Below, piece by piece: positions 60,929-64,000 of a stretch of DNA of 64,000 bases. This DNA is from Streptomyces flavochromogenes (GTDB lineage Bacteria > Actinomycetota > Actinomycetes > Streptomycetales > Streptomycetaceae): positions 186,001 through 250,000 of the forward strand of contig NZ_JNZO01000018.1 in the NCBI RefSeq assembly GCF_000717595.1. Reading direction: 5' to 3'. The position numbers were made by a program, and so were the translations under genes. The notes under the pieces are model-generated. The model had not been told where the DNA came from. It made no database searches and worked only from the letters and a program-made list of their open reading frames with translations. Position 1 is the stretch's first letter. Every line of letters begins with the position of its first letter.

Positions 60929-61189
60929 TCAGACGATCGACCCGTCCACGAAGCACCAGCGCCAGGCCTCGCCCCGCTCGAAGGTCCGCATCACCGGGTG
61001 TCCCGTCGTGGAGAAGTGCCCCGTCGCGTGCTGCCCCGCCGAGGAGTCGCAGCAGCCCACGTGCCCGCAGGTCAGACAGAGCCGCAGCTGGACCGGATGC
61101 GTCCCGTCCGCCAGGCACTCCGGGCAGGTGTCGGCCAGCGGCGCCGGTTCGGGGCGCGGCATTTCGGCAACGTGTGGGCACTCGCTCAT
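60929..61189 (-). CDS. UBP-type zinc finger protein
   Basis: An 86-residue protein consisting of a UBP zinc finger: CPECLADG, LRLCLTCGHVGCCDSSAGQHATGHFSTTGHPV supplies the Cys/His metal ligands. Bacterial stand-alone UBP proteins are common in actinobacteria; the ligand is unknown as free ubiquitin is absent. TAACCT seven bases before ATG 61189 suggests leaderless transcription; the promoter is shared with the divergent antiporter. Confidence 0.88.
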   Translation of the reverse strand: MSECPHVAEMPRPEPAPLADTCPECLADGTHPVQLRLCLTCGHVGCCDSSAGQHATGHFSTTGHPVMRTFERGEAWRWCFVDGSIV

Positions 61190-61228
61190 GATGGCCAGGT
61201 TACGTTGCGGGACGAGACGGGGACGGGC

Positions 61229-62824
61229 ATGGACGCTCTACAGCTGGTGGCACTCGTGGCGGCGAGCGCGGCGATCGCGGGGCTCGCCCGCAGGACCCCG
61301 GTGCCCGCACCGCTTCTCCTGGTCGCCGCCGGTCTGGCCGCCGCCTACGTCCCCGGAGTACCGGACTACACCCTCGACCCGCACATCGTGCTGCCGCTGA
61401 TCCTGCCCCCGCTCCTCTACACGGCGGCCGTCGACTCCTCGTACCTCGACCTGCGGGCCAACATCCGGCCCGTCGCGCTGCTCTCCGTCGGGTACGTCCT
61501 CTTCGCCACCGTGGCCGTGGGCTGGCTCGCGTACGCCCTCGTGCCCGATCTGCCGCTCACCGCCGCCCTGGTGCTCGGCGCGGTCGTCGCCCCGCCGGAC
61601 GCGGTCGCCGCCACCGCCATCGCCCGCAAGCTCGGCCTGCCGAACCGGATCACCACGATCCTCCAGGGCGAGTCCCTGGTGAACGACGCCACCGCCATCA
61701 CCGCGTACAAGGTCGCCCTCGCGGCGGCCGTCGGCGAGGGCCTGAGCTGGGCCGGCGGCCTCGGGGAGTTCGCGCTCGCGGCCCTCGGCGGCATCGGCGT
61801 CGGTCTCGTCCTCATGGTCCCCATCCACTGGCTGCGCCGGAGCCTCGGCGACTCCCTCCTCCAGAACACCCTCTCGCTCCTCATCCCCTTCGTCGCCTAC
61901 GCGGCGGCCGAGGAGGTCCACGCCTCGGGCGTCCTCGCCGTCGTCGTGGTCGGTCTCTTCCTCGGCCACCGCGCCTGGCAGGTCGACTTCGCGACCCGCC
62001 TCCAGGAGGAGGCCGTCTGGAAGATGGTGGCCTTCGTCCTGGAGTCCGCCGTCTTCGCCCTGATCGGCCTTCAGCTGCCGTACGTCGTCCAGGAACTCGG
62101 GCCGTACGGGATCGGCGAGGCGGCCTGGTACGCGGCCGGCGTCTTCGTCGCGGTGGTCGTGGTCCGGTTCGTCTGGGTCTATCCCGCGACCTTCCTGCCC
62201 CGGCTCTCCGCCCGGGTCCGGGAACGGGAGCCGGAGGTGGACTGGAGGGCCCCGCTCGTCGTCGGCTGGGCCGGCATGCGCGGGGTGGTCTCGCTCGCCA
62301 TCGCGTTCTCCATCCCCGTGGTCACCGACGGCGTGGAGTTCCCTGCCCGCAACCTCGTCCTCTTCCTCACCTTCACCACCGTCATCGGCACCCTGGTCGT
62401 GCAGGGCCTCACCCTGCCGCCCCTCATCCGTTTCCTGAAGCTCCCGGGAAAGGACCGGTACGCCGAGACCCTGGCCGAGGCGCAGGCCCAGAGCGAGGCC
62501 TCGCAGGCCGCCGAGGAGCGCCTCGACGCGCTGCTCGCCGACGAGCGCAACGCCCTGCCGAAGCCCCTCGCCGACCGGCTCCGCACGGTCCTCGAACGGC
62601 GCCGCAACGCGGTCTGGGAGCGGCTCGGCGCCGTCAACGCGGTCACCGGGGAGACCGCGGACGACACCTACCGGCGCCTGTCGCGCGAGATGATCGACGC
62701 CGAGCGCGAGGTCTTCGTGCAACTGCGTGACGCCCGGCGGATCGACGACGAGATGATGCGGACGCTGCTGCGCAGGCTCGACCTGGAGGAGGCCGCCGCC
62801 TATCGCGAGGAGACCGCGGGCTGA
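61229..62824 (+). CDS. CPA1 family Na+/H+ antiporter
   Basis: A 531-residue antiporter with about 12 helices. The ion-binding region is VVAPPDAVAATAIARKLGLP with GESLVNDATAITAYK, typical of CPA1/NhaP. The C-terminal ~110 residues form a cytosolic coiled-coil tail (AEAQAQSEASQAAEERLDALLADERNALP). It overlaps the convergent deaminase-like gene by 25 bp. Confidence 0.92.
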   Translation: MDALQLVALVAASAAIAGLARRTPVPAPLLLVAAGLAAAYVPGVPDYTLDPHIVLPLILPPLLYTAAVDSSYLDLRANIRPVALLSVGYVLFATVAVGWLAYALVPDLPLTAALVLGAVVAPPDAVAATAIARKLGLPNRITTILQGESLVNDATAITAYKVALAAAVGEGLSWAGGLGEFALAALGGIGVGLVLMVPIHWLRRSLGDSLLQNTLSLLIPFVAYAAAEEVHASGVLAVVVVGLFLGHRAWQVDFATRLQEEAVWKMVAFVLESAVFALIGLQLPYVVQELGPYGIGEAAWYAAGVFVAVVVVRFVWVYPATFLPRLSARVREREPEVDWRAPLVVGWAGMRGVVSLAIAFSIPVVTDGVEFPARNLVLFLTFTTVIGTLVVQGLTLPPLIRFLKLPGKDRYAETLAEAQAQSEASQAAEERLDALLADERNALPKPLADRLRTVLERRRNAVWERLGAVNAVTGETADDTYRRLSREMIDAEREVFVQLRDARRIDDEMMRTLLRRLDLEEAAAYREETAG

Positions 62825-63765
62825 GCCCCGCCGTCCTGCCGGGGCGTGTCCGGGGCGCCCGTGACGACCGCCACGAGCCGGGTGCCGGCCGGGAACGCGC
62901 CCTCCTCCGCCAGCGTCGTGAGGCCGAGCAGCATTTTGGCCACATACAGCCGCTCGATGGCGAGTCCGTGCCGCGCCTCGAAGTCGCGTGCGAACGCGTC
63001 GAGGGCCGGGGGCACGCGCGCGTAGCCCCCGCAGTGGAAACGCTCGTCCAGGGCCCAGTCGCCGCGCGGCCCGCCGAACGCCGCGTCCTGGAGGGCGCGC
63101 ACCTCCCCGCCCAGGAAACCGCCCTTGAGGACCGGGACGCCCAGTGCCCTCCCGCCGCCTCCGGCGGGAGGTGCCCCCGGGCCCGGGGACAGGCCGGCCG
63201 CGAGACCCGCGAGGGTGCCGCCCGTGCCGCAGGCGACGGCGACCGTGTCCGCCCGCCCGGCGAGCTCCCGCCCCAGCTCCACGCAGCCCTGGACGGCGAG
63301 CGCGTTGCTGCCGCCCTCGGGGACCACGTACGCGCCCGCGGGGGCCCGTTCCAGGAGCATCGCGCGCGTGGCCGGGTCATTCTTCGCGCGGTACGTGGCC
63401 CGGTCCACGAACACGAGCCGCATCCCGTCCGCCGCGCAGCGCGCGAGCGAGGGGTTGAGCGGCCGCCCGGCCAGCTCGTCGCCGCGCACGATCCCGACGG
63501 TGGGAAAGCCGAGCAGCCGTCCGGCGGCCGCCACCGCGCGCAGATGGTTGGAGTACGCGCCGCCGAAGGTCAGCACGGGACGGCCGGCCGCCGCCTCGAG
63601 GTTGAGCGCGAGCTTGCGCCACTTGTTGCCCGGCAGATCGGGATGGATGAGGTCCTCGCGCTTGAGCGACAGCGTGAGCCCGCGCCGGGTGAAGCGCTCG
63701 TCCTCCACCGGCTCCAGGGGCGAGGGGATCCGGGGCCGCAGGCGGGAGAGGTCGAACGCGTTCAC
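62800..63765 (-). CDS. 1-aminocyclopropane-1-carboxylate deaminase / D-cysteine desulfhydrase homologue
   Basis: A 321-residue PLP enzyme of fold type II. The PLP lysine motif is DLPGNKWRKLALNL, with FGGAYSNHLRAVAAAG and ACGTGGTLAGLAAGL binding the phosphate. Such proteins are usually D-cysteine desulfhydrases; true ACC deaminases carry extra conserved residues I cannot verify. The start is GTG 63765. A Pro/Gly-rich insert (GPGAPPAGGGG) interrupts the domain. Confidence 0.85.
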   Translation of the reverse strand: MNAFDLSRLRPRIPSPLEPVEDERFTRRGLTLSLKREDLIHPDLPGNKWRKLALNLEAAAGRPVLTFGGAYSNHLRAVAAAGRLLGFPTVGIVRGDELAGRPLNPSLARCAADGMRLVFVDRATYRAKNDPATRAMLLERAPAGAYVVPEGGSNALAVQGCVELGRELAGRADTVAVACGTGGTLAGLAAGLSPGPGAPPAGGGGRALGVPVLKGGFLGGEVRALQDAAFGGPRGDWALDERFHCGGYARVPPALDAFARDFEARHGLAIERLYVAKMLLGLTTLAEEGAFPAGTRLVAVVTGAPDTPRQDGGAQPAVSSR

Positions 63766-63812
63766 CCGGCCATTGTCCGTGTGCCGGGCCCTCGTCCGCA
63801 CGCTCCGTCCGG

Positions 63813-64000
63813 TCAGCGCAGGAGGTCGGCCACCCGCTCGCGCATCGAGGCCATCGTGAAGCCGCGCGGGTCCACCTTCCCCGGCTGCCACTCCAGGTGC
63901 CCGATGACCGAGCGCTGCGTCCAGCCGTGCACCCGGCACACTGCGGCCGCCGCCTTCGCGATGGCCTCCAGCTGGACCTTCGGCCACGGATCCACGCCGT
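63813..64000 (-). CDS. N-acetylmuramoyl-L-alanine amidase-type protein, C-terminal part only
   Basis: Only the last ~62 residues are in the window; the start lies beyond the right edge. The segment AAAVCRVHGWTQRSVIGHLEWQPGKVDPRGFTMASMRERVADLL matches the C-terminal end of Amidase_2 (type 2 amidase) domains, where the GHxEW...K.DP motif supplies zinc and substrate residues. Such proteins cleave peptidoglycan; phage-type or secreted origin cannot be judged from this fragment. Confidence 0.75.
   Translation of the reverse strand, partial: GVDPWPKVQLEAIAKAAAAVCRVHGWTQRSVIGHLEWQPGKVDPRGFTMASMRERVADLLR

Overview
This window is from the chromosome of a Streptomyces or a very close actinomycete. The evidence is the very high GC content, frequent GTG starts, and signature genes in a recognisable order: sigR-rsrA, nrdA-nrdB, dasR-dasA-dasB-dasC, nagB, a WhiB-like gene and a SigB-type sigma factor with its anti-sigma partner. 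The order matches what I remember of the Streptomyces coelicolor SCO52xx core region. Nearly all of it is coding, with no phage, transposase or CRISPR array seen.

Layout. 1-7.7 kb holds housekeeping genes: a partial zinc metalloprotease, an NAD-dependent epimerase, moaE, a YlbL-type PDZ/Lon protease, a PPA1309 protein and a large UPF0182 membrane protein. 7.7-10.1 kb has two identical initiator tRNA genes flanking a Sel1-repeat gene. 10.1-12.1 kb is a divergent Fur/CatR regulator and catalase pair abutting the second tRNA; the regulator's C-terminus is replaced at the tRNA boundary. 12.1-19.3 kb carries a CBS protein, a histidinol-phosphatase-like gene, a TetR/SMR pair, aroA-rsgA, an M50 protease, an SRAP protein and a hydrolase. 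19.3-25.4 kb has sigR-rsrA with a textbook SigR promoter, two HD-domain membrane proteins, a TPR protein and peptide deformylase. 25.4-29.5 kb is class Ia ribonucleotide reductase with a cobalamin riboswitch and paired NrdR-type boxes. 29.4-33.7 kb has a GNAT enzyme, a lipoprotein, a MctP/DUF3311 carboxylate transporter and a LuxR-type regulator.

33.76-46.11 kb is the most distinctive part: twelve tightly packed or overlapping genes on the minus strand. They encode a small secreted peptide, an unknown protein, two GT2 glycosyltransferases, a UbiA-type polyprenyl phosphoribosyltransferase, a flippase-like protein, a class III aminotransferase, an epimerase, two exonuclease/endonuclease/phosphatase (EEP) proteins, an aldo-keto reductase and an MMPL exporter. 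Together they look like an undescribed system for making and exporting a polyprenyl- or lipid-linked (amino)sugar compound.

46.5-53.4 kb is the DasR/DasABC chitobiose uptake and N-acetylglucosamine catabolism locus with DasR operators; a further DasR-like site lies between the glycan operon and the LuxR-type regulator. 53.5-64 kb holds an SDR/TetR divergent pair, a PdtaS-like sensor kinase, WblE, a diacylglycerol kinase family protein, SigH with its anti-sigma factor, a UBP zinc finger, a Na+/H+ antiporter, an ACC deaminase/D-cysteine desulfhydrase homologue and a partial amidase.
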